DNA of 64,000 nucleotides from Coenobita brevimanus (taxonomy: Eukaryota; Arthropoda; Malacostraca; Decapoda; Coenobitidae). A model generated the notes under the pieces. That model searched no databases. It had not been told where the DNA came from and saw only the letters and a list, made by a program, of their open reading frames with translations. The translations under genes were made by a program, and so were the position numbers. Below, piece by piece: positions 10,426 through 21,904 of the stretch. The stretch spans positions 53,569,991-53,633,990 of the forward strand of contig CM064671.1 in NCBI GenBank assembly GCA_032717465.1, in the 5' to 3' direction. Within the stretch, counting starts at the first letter, position 1. Each line of letters starts with the position of its first letter.

Positions 10426-13400
10426 CATGTAAGAAAAAAGGAACCAAAGGCCAGGAGCCTGCAAACCATTCTTTCCAAGATAAAAAAAACATTACAAGAG
10501 AGCCAAATTCAAGATCCGTTCATTTCGAGATGCCTGGACACACTGCATTTGAAAGATTGGAGATCATAGGAAGCAGGAAATACAGAGAGAAGGAGACAGT
10601 TCCAGAGTTGACCTGTTGCATAAATGAAGGACTGGGAGTAACGGTTAACTCTAGCATTAGAGAGTTGTACAGAGAAGAGATGAGAATTTGTTGATAGACG
10701 GGTAGAGGTGGAGGAATGCAAGCAGACAGTTCAGAGGAGCAGTGACCATTGAAGTAGCGATAGAAGAGAGATAAAGATGCAACAGTGCGGCAAAGAGACA
10801 GAGGTTGAAGGGAGCCAGTAAGAGGAGGAGAGTTGATGAGACAAAAAGCCTTTGACTCCACCTTACTGAGAAGTGCTGTATGTGGGGAGAAATTTGTTCT
10901 CTAAACAGGGGAGAATAATACCCGTGTATAAAGTCAACAACTATGCAGGGATAAACAAGGTATGGAGCCAGCTTAGCACACCTAATAATTTCTTGGAAGC
11001 AGATTTTACAAGAGATGCAATATGATTTTTGCAAGATAAGTTCTGAGTGAATGAAACCCCAAGCATGTTCAAGGATGATGCAGGATTGAGCTGGATATTA
11101 ATAAACCTTAGAGGGTATTCCTGAGCAAGATTGTGTCGGGTTGATAGGTTTAAAAACTAAGTTTTTGATGCATTAAAAAAAAAGATTATTTTTACCAGTC
11201 AGAGATAAGAGCCATTTCAGACATTAGGTGTGCCATAGCCTCATCCCTTGTTTACTGAAGTAACTGTTGAAGTGAACTCTGCGTAAACAGAATGGAAAGG
11301 TGAAGGGTGGAATCATTAGCGTACTAGTGGATAGGGTTAAATGTACAGCTTAGAAGGTCATTAATGAATAAAAGGAAGAGAGTTGGTGATAGGACAGAAC
11401 CCTAAGGAACACCACTGTTGATAGATCTGGGAGAAGAATGATGGCTGTCTACAACAGCAGCTATAGATTGACCAGAAAGGAAGCTATAAATACAGATAGA
11501 TGGATAGAAACCGTAAGAGGGCAGTTTGGAAATTAAAGATTTATGCCAGACACGATCGAAAGCCTTTGAGATGTCAAGTGCAATGGCAAAGCTTTCGCCA
11601 AAGTCCTGAAAGAAGGATGACCAGGAGTCTGAACGGTAGTTGAGAGGATCTCCAGTGGAGCATCCCTGGCAGAACCCATGCTGACGATCAGAAAGAAGAT
11701 TGTGATAAGAAAGATGCCTTAAAATGTTTCTATTAAGAATTGACTCGAAATCCTTTTGAAACAGGATGTTAAATCAATTGGACGATAGTTAGAGGGTTGG
11801 GAACGGTCACCCTTCTTTGGGACTGGCTGAATAAGAGCAAACTTCCAGCAAGAAGGAAAGCTACAAGTTGACAGACAAAGGCGAAAGAGTTTACCTAGGC
11901 AGGGTGTAAGCACTGAAGCACTGTTCTTGAGGACAACAGGAGGGACTCCATCAGGCCCATATGCCTTATTAGTACTGAGGCCAGTGATGGCAGGAAATAC
12001 ATCAGCTGAAGAAATTTTAATGTCAGCCATGAGAAAGTCTGAGGGCACCGGAATCGTCTAAGGTGGAATTGGAGGAGAAAGTCTGAGTGAAGAGATCTGC
12101 TTCATCAGTAGAAGAAATAGCTACAGAGCCATCAGAATAGAAAAGAGGAGGGAAGGATGATGAGTTAAAGGTTTCAGAAAGGTTTTTGGCAAGGTGCCAG
12201 AGGGAGCGAGAAGATTTCGAGTTGGAGAGTTGAGAGCACTTAGTACGGAATTATTTTTAGCAGTGTGAAGAACATCTTTAGCACGATTCCGGTCAGAAAC
12301 ATAAACAAGATGTGATTCAGGGGATGGTTGGCTCTGGTACCTTTTATAGGCTCTCTCCTTGTTGCGGACAGCATTAGAACAAGAGTGATTAAACCAAGGC
12401 TTTCTTGCGTTAGTCGAAGGATATGAGAAACGAGTGTATACTTCCATGGCCGAGAGAATAACCTCTGTAATGCACATGGCACCCTCAGATGGCTCCCTGC
12501 CATGGAAGCAATAATCATTCCAGGGAAAATCAAAGAAGTACTGTCTGAGGGCCTCCCAATCTGCAGCTCCAAAGTGCCACAGACGATATTTCTTTGGAGG
12601 GCCCATAGGCCATACCAGAACGATAGGACAGGTTTAGGTAATAAGATTGTGATCGGAGGAGCGCAACGTAGGGGCAAGATTAAGTGTAAGCGAAAGGATT
12701 AGTTGTAAGGAAGAGGTCAAGTATTTTGGAGCTCTCTCCAAGGCGGTCAAGAATATGGGTAGGGTGCTGTACGAGCTGCTCTAGGTCATTAAGGATAGAA
12801 AAGATGTAGGCTTGTTCACCAGGTGGATCAGTAAAAGGAGTGCAGAGCCAAAGATGGTGGTGAACTTTGAAATCTCCTATAATGGAGATTTCAGAGAAAG
12901 GAGAAGTGGATAGAATGTGTTCCATCATAGAAGTAAGATAGTCGAAGAATTTTTTTATAGTCAGTAGAATTAGGGGATAAGTAAACAGCAGATATATATT
13001 TAGTCAGAGAATGACAAGAAAGCCGAAGCCAGAGAGTAAAGAATTAAGAAGAATCAAGTTCAGGAACACGAGAGCAAGATTAATCGTTCCGTACATATAC
13101 ACAAAAGCCTCCTTTGGCTCTGAAATGAGTATAGAGAAAGTAGGAGGAAACAGCAAAGGGTTTGCCGTCAGTTGCCTCAGACAGCTGCCAAGAAGAGAAG
13201 GTGAGGTTTAGTGGAGGACAGCTAGTGTTCGACAGAGAAAGTTAGAGGAAAGGCCACAAATGTTGCAGAAATGGAGAAGTGAGTCAGACAGTGGTTCCGG
13301 GCATCTCTCTGAGTCATCACCGGGAGAGGGGCTGATGGTGGGGGAATTTATGGCCCCCTCCCAGCGGGAACTCTGAGGCCTGATTTTCTGATGCTGCCAT

Positions 13401-13480
13401 TTTACTTGTAATTTTTGAAAAAGGAAGTGTAGTGTGTACTGTGCATGTAGTTTGGTGTTGACAGTTAGAGAAACTTGTAC
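10425..13480 (-). mobile_element. Jockey-clade LINE, near full length but decayed
   Basis: Read on the minus strand. Endonuclease about 13250-12680 (HICNIRGLS-like start, [15 protein letters not shown] with the catalytic [16 protein letters not shown]). Linker 12606-12121 (DWEALRQYFFDFPW). RT about 12050-11000 (STNKAYGPDGVPPVVLK, LIQPVPKKGDRSQPSNYRP). C-terminal module 10861-10509 (SLSLFYRYFNGHCSSELSA). The RT has GVP-stop-GSVLSPTLF (TAG at 11402-11404 on the minus strand) and YAND in place of YADD (11312-11323), so it is catalytically dead. The 5' limit is uncertain. The same clade as the younger copy at 53.1-56.2 kb. Confidence 0.85.
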
Positions 13481-13639
13481 TGGAGAGCATGCTGGCCTAC
13501 TCTCTGTGTTAATGAGACACTGAAAAAGTTCAGCAAAGGAGGGTGGTCAGGAACTAGTCCCGAGGGCTGATGAAACGGGAGCTCCAGCTCTCCCTGTCAT
13601 CAGCTTTCCATCCACCTTGGAAGTACTGCGCTGCTTGAC

Positions 13640-14888
13640 TGGTGCCACAGTCTACTCCCGTGTACAAAGGAAAAGGATAAGAAGTGTGTGACAATCATAG
13701 GGGCATTTGTCTTCTTAGTGTAATAGGAAAAGTTTATGGTATGATACTTATTGACAAGAGTTAGGGAAATAACAGGGGATTTAGTTGGAGATGAATAGGG
13801 AGGTTTTAGGAAGGGAAGAGGTTGTGTAGATCAGATATTCATTCTTAGATCTTTAGTAGAAAAGTTTCTAGGGAAGGGAAAGACGTTGTAAGCGGCCTTC
13901 AGGGATTTGGAGAAAGCATATGACGGGTGGATAGACAAGGATTGTGGAAAGTATAAAGAATATATGGAGTAGATGGAAAGTTGTCGAATGCAGTGAAGAG
14001 TATGTATGAGGGGCCTAAGGCTGCGGTGCGTGTTGATAGTGACTGAGCGAATTTTTCTATTTGAAGTTTGAGTTGAAACCGGGATGTGTCATATCTCAAT
14101 GGTTGTTCAGTCTGTATATGGATGGGGTTATAAAGGAGACACAAGGTAGGGCAGTGGATGTTGGAGCGGCCCTAGTGAGAGAGGGCAGTGTTTGGAAACT
14201 CCCTGTACTATTGTTTGCAGATGATACTGTGTTGTTAAGTGAAGATGAAGCGGAGCTGCAAGGCTTGGTGGATGAGTTTGGGAGAGTGTGTAAGCAACGG
14301 AATCTAAAGGTGAATGTAGGAAAGAGTAAAGTTATTGTCTTCGAGAGAAGTGAAGTCAGTGAATGTACAGTGAGATTGGATGAGGAGGAAATGGAAAATT
14401 TGAGTACATTTGAGTACGTGGGTAGTGTGATGAGTAAGGATGGAAGTTTGGGGGGTGAATTGCTTGAAAGGGTACAACAAGGAAGAAAGGTTGCTGGTTC
14501 CTTGAAAGCAATGATAAGAAGCAGGGAAGTAAGCAAGGGAGTGAAAAAGTTACATGACAGTATTGTGATACGAACTCTAACGTATGGAAGTGAATCTTGG
14601 ACCTTGTTGGAGAGACACAAGTCAAGAGTGAGAGCAGTGGAAATGAGTTATTTGAGAGGGGCATGTGGAGTCACATGGAGAGACAGACTGACAAATGAGG
14701 ATGTGAAGGATGTTTGTGGTGTGGATGTGGATGTGATAGAAAGCGTTAGGAGAAACACATCGGGGTGGTTTGGCCATGTGGAGAGGATGGAGAGTGAGAG
14801 AATGACGATGAGAGTGTATGTGAGTGAGGTGGAGGGGGAGAGAGGGAGGGAGGAGGCACGGATGAGATGCAGGGATGGAGTGGAGAGG
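13640..14888 (+). mobile_element. LINE-H fragment (copy H2) with RT palm and C-terminus
   Basis: Begins with a YKGKG/NHRGICLLSVIGKVYG-like RT motif (about 13660-13740), then GGFRKGRGCVDQIFILRSLVEKFLGKG (13800-13880) with stops. A long open segment at 14061-14888 follows (listed separately). It is cut off at 14888, where a different retroelement begins on the opposite strand. Confidence 0.8.
14061..14888 (+). pseudogene. LINE-H reverse transcriptase, palm to C-terminus, truncated
   Basis: An uninterrupted plus frame of about 275 codons up to the junction. It contains ISQWLFSLYMDGVIKE, then LPVLLFADDTVLLSEDE (intact catalytic FADD), NLKVNVGKSKVIVF (thumb), LTYGSESWTL and the tail motif WFGHVERMESERM. 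The frame runs on beyond 14888 into the neighbouring element by chance. The upstream RT finger region is frameshifted, so no full polymerase can be made. Confidence 0.8.
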
Positions 14889-15590
14889 CACAGTGTTGAG
14901 GTAGGTTATCTATTGGCCACCCATATCTCAAGGCTATGACGTCATTAAGTTCTTGTTTGTTGGAGTGGAAGCCTTTTGCCTTAAGAGGCAGGGTTGTTAG
15001 CCAGTTCAATGCTCCAGCCTCTTGTGAAATTTCAACTCTTCTGCACTGGTTTGGTGATGGATATTCGGTTATGTGTTGCAGCTGGTCCTTTTGTCTTGCT
15101 TCTCTCTCCTTACTTATCTGTGCTTTTATGCCTTTCTGCCTCTTGTAGTCGACTTCACTCATCTCAACCTGGGTGCAAATCTTCTGTGACAGAGATTCGG
15201 TGAGCCTGAGTGAATTTTTATGTTCGTAGCTTGCCATGGCTGCCGGATTCATAATGTCAAGGCCTCCCTTCCTGGGTGGTAGTGTTAGAAGGACCCGCTC
15301 TTCTGATGTGGGGATGTGGCCATTGGTCAGTGATTGGAGGAATGAATCCCTAATAGGATCCTCCAGTGGTTGTTGCAGCAATTTGATGTCTGGTATGGTC
15401 CTCATCACGAAGGGCCACTTGTGCTTTACACCATACGTAAATGCGATGTATGTTGCATGGGGTTCTGTTTTTGCATGGCTGGATAAATCATGAATTTCCT
15501 CTACCCATGTCTTTACCTTATCACCCATATATTGGTCTTTGAATCCTTTAGTTCCGGTCACTGCACTTAGATGCCTTTGACCTTCCTTAC
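14889..15590 (-). pseudogene. C-terminal region of an unclassified reverse-transcriptase retroelement
   Basis: A minus-strand open frame of about 230 codons without stops. It includes KVKTWVEEIHDLS, AKTEPHATYIAFTYG, TIPDIKLLQQPLED, LTLPPRKGGLDIMNP and ALRYGWPIDNLPQHC. I recall this motif order from C-terminal regions of uncharacterised invertebrate RT proteins, where the last motif starts a Cys/His segment, but I cannot name the clade. Here it is truncated at that point by LINE-H copy H2. On its N-terminal side it runs straight into the trinucleotide tract, which reads as polyserine in this frame. Confidence 0.6.
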
Positions 15591-15662
15591 TACTACTACT
15601 ACTGCTGCTATTACTATTACTACTACTACTACTACCACTACTGCTGCTATTACTATTACTAT

Positions 15663-15702
<40 letters not shown>

Positions 15703-15799
15703 GTTACTACTACTACTACTACTATTACTACTACTGTTACTACTATTACTACTACTATTACTACTACTACTACTACTATTACTACTACTACTACTACTG

Positions 15800-15846
<47 letters not shown>
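15585..15846. repeat. (ACT)n/(GCT)n trinucleotide tract, ~260 bp
   Basis: A long imperfect trinucleotide array, mostly ACT with GTT, ATT, ACC and GCT variants, ending in about ten GCT units. It gives long homopolymeric frames on both strands (Ser, Val, Thr, Ala), none credible as protein by itself. It lies exactly at the broken end of the retroelement remnant. Confidence 0.95.
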
Positions 15847-15904
15847 ACATAAACCCTGAATAATAATATTGTGAAAAAAATAATTATCCACATACTATCC
15901 ACAA

Positions 15905-16362
15905 TCCACTATGTTTTCCACTATAACAGATAATTTTTTCCTATGATATGTTGTTTTACATCATACAAATTATTTACACACATGAAAACTTTCAATAGAA
16001 AATAAGGCAATAATTTCATGATGAAACAAAGTTTCTGCTTCCATTATTCATATAAAGATTCACAGCGCTGGTGCAAGGCTTGTTCTACCGTGCTTCCTTC
16101 TCCCTCCCTCCTGCACCTCCTCCCGTTCACCACTCCATTATATTTTCCACTATAACAGATTATTTCCCTGTGATTGGTACTTTTTCTTCATAGCAAATAT
16201 GTGCATGCACGAAACTTTCAAAAGAAAATAAGGCACTGAGTTCATCATGAAACAAACTTTCTACTTCCAATTTTCACATAACTTATACACAGCACTAATG
16301 TGAGGCTTACCCTACTGCACTTCCTCCTTCCTCTCTCCTCCAACTCCTCCCTTTCTCCACTC
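15905..16362. repeat. Diverged tandem duplication, period ~229 bp
   Basis: Two adjacent copies of a unit starting near TTTTCCACTATAACAGAT (15914 and 16143) and ending in a CT-rich segment. The copies differ at many positions. They abut the piggyBac N-terminal scrap and may be its downstream non-coding part. Confidence 0.8.
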
Positions 16363-16700
16363 CCTGCCTCCTCTTCCGTCTCCTCATCCGTACCATTATC
16401 CCCCTCTCGAGGATCGTCAATACCCTTTGAACCACTCTCATCATCGGAAAGAGCAGATGATTGTACAGGGGTAAACGATGGTCGCACATTGAAGGACTCA
16501 CGTGATCCGCCCTCCTCATCCAGCCCACATATATCAACACTTATCATGGCAGTCACATTCCTCATAGGAAGAGAAACTTTTTCCACTCACAATTGGCGAT
16601 AATCACTTTGAGTTCTCTTGCTATTGCACTGTCACTAAGGCATTTTCTTTTCGGCCTTTGGATTTCATTGGTGTTGAAGTTGGCAGCTGCAGGCACTCAG
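16320..16700 (-). pseudogene. piggyBac-like transposase N-terminal scrap
   Basis: Minus-strand translation near 16650-16600 gives KCLSDSAIARELK, nearly the same as GLSDSAVARELAEL at the N-terminus of the piggyBac A1 transposase. Acidic low-complexity sequence follows (16245-16586: SSALSDDESGSKG, DNGTDEETEEEAGSG). Frameshifts separate the parts, and no catalytic domain lies downstream. I could not place terminal repeats. Confidence 0.5.
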
Positions 16701-16790
16701 CTGAAGATTTGGACACAGGGAAAACATTTTGCGTGGGTCTATCCTTATGAAGGTAACCTGGTAACTGTAGCATGACTCAGATGCACGCAG

Positions 16791-17830
16791 GAGGGTTGCC
16801 AATGGCTGGGTGTGGTGAAAACAACCCACGAAATATCTGAAAGCTTCTGCGAAACACTAGATCATGCTTACGTGCGACCCTATGTCCCCGGCCCATAGCG
16901 TATACATGACTCTCGGATGCCATGGGATAAAGATCGAAATACTGTGCCCAGTGCCGAGGTCAGCCTTCCAAACAACGATATTTCTCTCCTCATCATTTCC
17001 TTCCACCCCCATCTCCTCTCACTAAGTCCTTGGTCACACTCCTGTGTTTTTTACATGCATTTCAGTAGTGGGTTACACCCGTGCCGAAGCCCCCACCATA
17101 TCATTTCGGTTTGGGATTTTCATAATACTTTGTTTCACAGTATGGAACATACCTGTAAGATCTGTTGGTAATAATATTAGGTATGGCTATTTGTTATTTA
17201 CCTGTCATGACTAAAGCCTCTGTTAATACAGTGCTATTCTAGTGATGTTTGCACAAAGTTCAAAGCTCCCAATGCCATACTTTTACATTAATGAGAGTCA
17301 ACTTGTGTTTGCATTACAATACTTGATTTCTCAACAATTTATTATTTTTACTATTACCTTTAGCTCTGTACACTAAATTACGAAGGGCAAATTTAAACGT
17401 GAAGGCAGGTAGCATGAAACACATAGAAATACATATTGAATACCGTACGAAAGCTTATTGGTCTCCTCATTACGGACGTCCTTCATGATTTTATGTCCAT
17501 TATCCAACTCCACCTAGACCTCATGCATAAATCAGTCTCCAAAGTCAGTAAAGTATTCAGTTATACGGTATATTAAACAGTGTCATTGTTTACATTTTTG
17601 ACACAAAGGGAAGTCACAGAGGACATGGGGAGTGGGAGGGAGGGAGAGGTGTTAGAATACCCAGCCAGAATAATGTAACCCCGACTTGTGCTCCATGTAC
17701 AGTAGTTAAATCACATTTGCAGTATATCATTCATTACACACTTACGGGTTACAATACATAGAGGAAATTTTGCTTCTCGTCTCTGGATCTATCCGTCCTG
17801 AACGTTTGTTGGAACAATTTTGAACCAATC
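16791..17830. other. Unassigned stretch
   Basis: No convincing coding segment on either strand. I searched the minus strand for a final transmembrane exon of the receptor gene without success. Confidence 0.4.
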
Positions 17831-17849
17831 TATATATATAAATAAATAA

Positions 17850-17920
<71 letters not shown>
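17831..17920. repeat. (TA)n microsatellite with TAAA interruptions
   Basis: A TA run preceded by four TAAA-like units. Confidence 0.97.
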
Positions 17921-17922
<2 letters not shown>

Positions 17923-18124
17923 TGTTTCACTATCACAAGCGAAATATCTTTACCTAAAATGCATGACTAGCTAAACAGGAATTCCAGATACACTGAATGA
18001 AAACTTTCGTTTAGGTTCGTATTCATCATACATAGGGGTCTCAATACTTCTTTCATTAAGTGCACAAAAGTAGATTTTTATTAGTAGATTATTTGGCATG
18101 TGCTATATCTAAAATTAGTCATAA

Positions 18125-18500
18125 AGCATGATGAGGCAGGAGACAGAATTTAAAGGACACGAATCAGAAGTGAGGCTGAAGATTTTAAAAGAGGAAGGAC
18201 TGGTGGAGGCAGAGGAAGTTTTATAATGAGAGGAGACAGAGTGGGGCAAAAGAAAGTTTTAAAATTAGAGGAGAGACGGTTGTGGAGTGCAATATTTTTT
18301 AAAACAAGAAGAGGGACAGTGATATGGGAGGAAAAATTATAAGACAGAAAGGGACAGTGGTGAGGCAAGAGAAATTTTTAAAATGAGAAGAGATAGTGGT
18401 GGGTAGAAAGTTTTAATATGAGAACAGAAAATTGGTGAGGTAGGAGAAAGATATTCACAGGGAAGAGAGAGGAAGGTAGTGAAGCAGGAGAAGGCATTAA
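18125..18500. repeat. Degenerate purine-rich minisatellite, ~35-45-bp unit
   Basis: About nine or ten irregular units built around GAGGCAAGAGAAAGTTTTAA followed by AATGAGAGGAGAGACAGTGG. One strand is almost free of C. The array begins about 70 bp past the donor site of receptor exon 3, so it lies in the next intron. The open frames on its complementary strand are artefacts of the repeat. Confidence 0.75.
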
Positions 18501-18571
18501 TATAGTGATCAACAAAGATGCAAAAAGAACAGGACATGTTACCAATATGTCCGAAGAATATGACACATTAC

Positions 18572-18701
18572 CCATAAGTTTATCATCGCCAGAGATGAAT
18601 TAATAAGTATTTTCCTTGGCAGATTGCTGCAACGAGTTGCGTTTGGGATGCTACTTTGATTCCAGCGAAGAAATAAATCCGCTTCAAACATTCCCAGCAC
18701 C
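18572..18701 (-). CDS. Ionotropic receptor exon 3: end of ligand-binding S2 lobe
   Basis: 130 bp on the minus strand. The acceptor reads TTTTCTAG before the first base, and the donor is GTAATG after 18572. One base completes an Arg codon started in exon 2, then 43 codons follow, beginning VLGMFEADLFLRWNQ and containing ATRCSNLPRK. In ionotropic glutamate receptors this part is the helix ending in a conserved W, then the second Cys of the S2 disulphide just before the last transmembrane helix. The exon ends in phase 0 just where that helix should start. The next exon was not found. Identity rests on motif order and matching intron phases. Confidence 0.72.
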
Positions 18702-18955
18702 CTAGAAAACAGGAAATAAATTCTTGAGTAAAATTATACATACTTTACTAAAATATATGGAAGGTATCCATACAGAGAACAGCAACCTCCAAAAACATAT
18801 ATATGTGATGTAATCCACAGTGATAAATTATCTAACAGGTAGAAGGAAAACAAAAGAACGTGCATAAATTCTTTATTGCTCCTAGGTTTCAGACAGGAGA
18901 CTAGCACATAATCAAGTCTCTGCCGACACACCATACTGATCATTTCACTCAGCTA
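18702..18955. other. Receptor intron, start of the TE-rich 15.5-kb intron
   Basis: No repeats or coding sequence recognised between exon 3 and the minisatellite to its right. Confidence 0.5.
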
Positions 18956-19600
18956 TTTTCCCACATCGTATCCATCTCATTGACCCATTTTCCTCCATTG
19001 ACTAACTTCCCCCTTGAACCCATTTCATCAACGAACGTATTTTTCTATGGACTAATTATCCTTGCAGACCAATTTCCCTCCATAAGCCTACTTTCTCCAA
19101 TGGTGCTATTTCTCACCTGGATCTTGTTTACCCAATGGACCTATTTTACCTTGTGGATTTACTTCCCATGGACCTGCTTACCATTGGACTCATTTTCCCT
19201 ACTGGACCTATTTTTCACCATTGGCCAGTTTTTCCTCCTTGAGCTTATTTTCCCCTCGACTGACTTGTGTTCCTTATGGACTTATAATCCCCATTGATTT
19301 AATTTCCCTCCATGTAGGATTTTCTTCATGGACCTATTATTTCCCATAAACATATTTTATCAGATCCATTGACTTTACTCCCCATAGGGACAGTCAAATC
19401 CCCAAATAGACCTTTGTTTTTCTCACATGGATCTATTTCCTCCATGAACCTGTTTTACTCAATCAGTTAATGTTTCCATTTAGTCCAGTTTTTCAAAGGA
19501 CGTATCTCCCATGGATTTATCTTCTCACATGGGCTTGACTGAGTCATGAACTCTATTACTTCATTCCCCTATTCCCCAGTGAACCTGTTTTCCCCACATC
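18956..19600. repeat. Degenerate pyrimidine-rich minisatellite, ~19-22-bp unit
   Basis: About 30 diverged units approximating TTTCCCCATGGACCTATTT. Phrases such as CCATGGACCTATTTT, CCCTCCATG and ATTGGACTCATTTTCC recur every ~20 bp. The 105-codon plus frame at 18980-19297 is a by-product. It lies upstream of receptor exon 3 in gene orientation, within the intron. Confidence 0.75.
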
Positions 19601-19646
19601 CACCCACCACTCAGTAAGTATCGGCACCCCTTACTTCGATACCTTT

Positions 19647-19651
<5 letters not shown>

Positions 19652-19688
<37 letters not shown>
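19652..19688. repeat. (CT)n microsatellite
   Basis: About 18 CT units. Confidence 0.97.
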
Positions 19689-19690
<2 letters not shown>

Positions 19691-19837
19691 CACATAGTAT
19701 AACTCCCGTTGCTTCATGTCGTGTATAAGGAAAAATTGACAGTGCTGGGAATAAGCTTGAAGGAAGGTCTCAAAGCATTATCCACTAGACAATAAAGAAA
19801 TCAAAGTGCTATTTGTGTCCTTGGCACCTTAGGAAAC

Positions 19838-19945
19838 TAGAGATGAAGGCACAGATAGAAGGACAGAAACCGTAAGAAGGCAGTTTGGATATTTAAGATT
19901 TATACCAGATTCAATCGAAAGCCTTTGAGAGATGTCAAGAATAAA
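19838..19945 (-). mobile_element. Short Jockey LINE scrap
   Basis: About 105 bp, nearly identical to part of the Jockey element at 11480-11600 (shared strings such as ACAGAAACCGTAAGA and TCGAAAGCCTTTGAGA). It is in the same orientation and comes from the RT domain. It directly precedes the RTE copy. Confidence 0.75.
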
Positions 19946-19959
19946 TGAACTGATTTCAG

Positions 19960-21900
19960 GCTCTAGGTTATGCTGAACAGGACACTGATGAGTTGAATGA
20001 CAGGGTAACAAAAGCACTAAGAGAATCAGCTGACATACTTGGGAAAGCTAATAACTATACTACGAAAGACATGAAGTATTCAAAAATGTCCCTCAGGGGC
20101 ATGACAAGAAGAAAGGAGATGAAATTAAAACCAAAGGAGGACAAAATAGAAAGAGCAGAATTTGGTAAGCTTATCACAAACAGACATAATGATAAAAAAA
20201 AGAAAAAAAAAGAAGGAGAAATATGGATCAGATCAAGGCAATCATCACAAAAGGAAAAAGTCTGAAACAGGTCCGAAGTAAAATGGCACTAGGAAAGCAA
20301 CAATGTATACCACTGAGAGACAAAAACGGAATTCACCAAATGCAGAGATAGGATGGTGAGGAGAGTTGAGGAATTTTACAAAGAACTGTATGCATCCAAG
20401 ACAATAGGACCGATTGCTAACTTTCCAGTTGACGTAAGTGAAATACCTGATGTAACAACAGAGGAGTAAACATTTCTCGTGAAAGTATGAACTTGGAAGA
20501 CTCCAGGACAAGATGGAAGAGTTGTAGATTTACACTTGCATGCAGGAGCAGAAGTACAAAACAGGTTTGCACACTTATTTACTCAGTTTAAATAAAAAAA
20601 AAAGACATGGAGTAATGCAATACTTTTTTGTTTTGCAAAATATGCAACCGAAAAGATCTTAGTAACTATAGACCCGTTAGCTTACTATCAGTTTTGTTTT
20701 GTTTTCAGCCTCTTCACTGAAGTCCCTACGAACACAATAACAACAAGTTTGGAAGAAAACCAACCTCGTGAGATGGCTGGATTTGACGCCGGTATTTGCT
20801 GATGATGATTAATAAACAATGATTCAACAACTTCAGAAAATTACAGAGTACAGTAAACCAATGTGTTTACGATTTTGTAATTACGAAAAGGCTTTCGACT
20901 CAGTGGTGCACGTAGCAATTATAAATTCATTGCATTACCAAGGAGTAAACGAGAATACTGTAGACCTGCTCTAATGGATATATACAGAGGGAACTTCTAC
21001 CGTTAAAATACAAGAGTTTTCTGGGGGAAAAAAATATATGATTGAGAAGGGCGTGCATCAGCGAGATACAATTTAAACAAAAATTATCTATACAGATGGA
21101 ACTTCTACAGTTAAAATACAGAAGGTTTCGGAAAAAAAAAAAAAAAAAGACAGAGGGGCGTGCGTCAGGGAGATACAATTTCACCAAAATTATTTACAAC
21201 AAGCCTCGAAGATATTTTCAGAAAGATGGACTGGAAGAACAAAGCAGTAATCATAGATGGAGAAAATCTATACCATTTAAAATTTGCAGATGACATTGTC
21301 CTAATGTCAGAAACAGCAGAGACATGGCAAGAAATATTGAATGAACAAATAAGAGAAAGTCTCAAACTGCGACTAAAGATGAACAGGAATAAACTAATGT
21401 TTAATCCATATACACCAAAGACCGTCATAAGCAGAAACGAAGAAATTCTTGAGTAGGTAGAAGAGTGCAATTACTTGGGGGAAATACTAAAACAAATTGA
21501 ACTCCATGAAAATGAAAAAAAACTAAACAAAAAAACATTACAATTGGATGAAAACTTTTCGATAAACATAGAGACAGCATGAAAAGTAGCCTGCCAGCAT
21601 GAATGAAACGAAAATTATATTACTAATGCATAATCCCAGCTATGACATACGGTTATGAGACGTGAAAACTGATTAAATCGATGGAAAATCAACAATTCCA
21701 TTCTCTAAGAATAACGGAAAGGTAAATGATGGGAAAAATCTTAAGAAGACAGGAAAAGATCAACTTAGGTGAGAGAGCACACTTAACTCAAAGATATTTC
21801 AGAAGTTATAAAAGAAGAGAAATGAAGGTGATAACGTCATGTAGCAAGAATAAGGGATAACCGATAGGGAAAGAGGCTGACTGACTGCACTCCAAGAGAC
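19960..21900 (+). mobile_element. RTE-clade LINE, copy 2, decayed
   Basis: Plus strand. Linker with DELNDRVTKALRESADILGK (19990-20080), matching DELNDRLTKVLRESAEVVGK in copy 1; then VRRVEEFYKELYASK (20350-20400). The RT follows: QGDTISPKLFTTSLEDIF and LKFADDIVLMSETAETW (21160-21360) with the catalytic FADD intact. The C-terminal part is full of stops and reaches about 21900. A 108-bp tandem duplication and multiple stops show it is dead. The endonuclease is missing, so it is 5'-truncated. Confidence 0.85.
20975..21190 (+). repeat. 108-bp tandem duplication inside the RTE RT domain
   Basis: GAACTTCTAC..TTAAAATACA occurs at 20991 and again at 21099. The following A-rich run and the GGGCGTGC.TCAG.GAGATACAATTT block are also repeated. 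The duplication repeats the STVKIQ-to-RQGDTI segment of the RT. Confidence 0.85.
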
Positions 21901-21904
21901 TGTA

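Noticed and set aside
15567..15902. Polyvaline, polythreonine and polyalanine frames
   Set aside because: They are translations of the trinucleotide microsatellite in its different frames.
18378..18575. Hydrophobic minus frame just after receptor exon 3 as the final transmembrane exon
   Set aside because: It overlaps the donor site, lacks an acceptor, and most of it is the minisatellite read on the complementary strand.
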